From: Bacteroidales bacterium
GTDB lineage: Bacteria > Bacteroidota > Bacteroidia > Bacteroidales > Muribaculaceae
Reading direction: 5' to 3'
Length of the DNA: 64,000 bases
NCBI GenBank assembly: GCA_019416425.1
Contig: DXXK01000070.1
Span: forward strand, 12,145-76,144
The notes below the pieces were generated by a model. The model worked only from the letters and a program-made list of their open reading frames with translations. It did not search any database and was not told where the DNA came from. This document shows, piece after piece, positions 63,736 to 64,000 of this stretch (position 1 is its first letter; the number at the start of each line of letters is the position of its first letter). The translations under genes and the position numbers were made by a program.

Positions 63736-63861
63736 GTCTCTTTTCAGTGCCTCCGCACTGTGGTGGGGTCAGAGGGACCCGGCCGGAAGCGAAGACAAGA
63801 CCCGAAACCAGAGTCTCGAGCTATCCATAGACTTCCATGACCTGCGTCATGGCTTAATTCT

Positions 63862-64000
63862 TTCCACGGAACTTCGGGCAATTAGTACCGCTCGGCTGAA
63901 CACGTCGCCGTGCTTGCACCTGCGGCCTATCGACGTCGTCGTCTTCGACGGCCCTCAGCGAGATCTTATCTCGGAGCCGGCTTCGTGCTTAGATGCTTTC
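63862..64000 (-). rRNA. rrl: 23S ribosomal RNA, 3' end (partial)
   Basis: The minus strand holds the 3' end of 23S: GAAAGCATCTAAGCACGAAG, GACGACGACGTCGATAGGCC and GCGGTACTAATTGCCCGAAG. The exact 3' end is set within a few bases. The remainder lies outside the window. The spacer to 5S is about 125 bp and holds no tRNA. Confidence 0.93.

Noticed and set aside
63740..63860. tRNA in the 23S-5S spacer
   Set aside because: No cloverleaf, T-loop (GGTTCGAATCC-like) or CCA region could be found.

Overview
The window is a chromosomal segment of a Bacteroidota (Bacteroidales) bacterium. Evidence: promoters of the Bacteroidota type (TTTG about 19-20 bp before TAnnTTTG), a fused nuoCD in a complex I locus without nuoE/F/G, ATP synthase gene order D-C-B-E-F-H-A-G, a cytosolic GH57/GT4/debranching-enzyme cluster, DUF349 and DUF3822 proteins, and sorting-domain-like C termini. 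GC-rich codon use suggests Muribaculaceae or a close relative, but that family assignment is inference. Nearly all genes lie on the minus strand; the exceptions sit between 9.7 and 14.7 kb. I found no phage, transposase, CRISPR array or tRNA.

Layout. 0-9.6 kb (minus): truncated DJ-1 family gene, ApbE flavin transferase, patatin with a C-terminal barrel, SerB, Sel1-repeat protein, DUF349 protein, cyclophilin lipoprotein and a small unknown protein. 9.7-14.7 kb (plus, with one minus gene): cytidylate-kinase-like protein, RNase P RNA with its own promoter and terminator, YihY-type membrane protein, a prolyl-tRNA editing enzyme (minus) and a secreted GH30 glycosidase. 14.7-19.5 kb (minus): glycogen/maltodextrin operon (debranching enzyme, GT4 transferase, GH57 amylase), preceded by a perfect 11-bp inverted repeat. 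19.8-37.2 kb (minus): a single-strand energy block in which the whole F1Fo ATP synthase operon lies between nuoH and nuoI, giving nuoA-B-CD-H / atpD-C-B-E-F-H-A-G / nuoI-J-K-L-M-N.

37.4-50.8 kb (minus): a lipoprotein, a LuxR-type HTH remnant lying in frame behind the RNase Z stop codon, RNase Z, a 1930-residue alpha-2-macroglobulin-like protein, a Spy/CpxP-like protein, a likely anti-sigma factor, an outer-membrane protein, an APC permease, an ECF sigma factor, LuxS and a small secreted protein. 51-62 kb (minus): dnaJ/grpE, ispE with an S9 peptidase, ribBA, rsmD with DUF3822, a MATE exporter and asparaginase. 62-64 kb (minus): a secreted protein with a C-terminal sorting-like domain, then the end of an rRNA operon with 23S 3' end, 5S, terminator and a degenerate second 5S fragment.

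How it works together: the nuo/atp block would couple quinone reduction to proton translocation and ATP synthesis as one transcription unit. The glycogen block turns over cytoplasmic alpha-glucan. The ECF sigma group resembles an envelope-stress unit. The most unusual features are the nested nuo/atp superoperon, the strong hairpin directly after atpE, the paired operator-like repeat before the glycogen genes, the 5S pseudogene and the HTH relic behind rnz. All function calls come from reading translated sequence and motifs; no database search was run.
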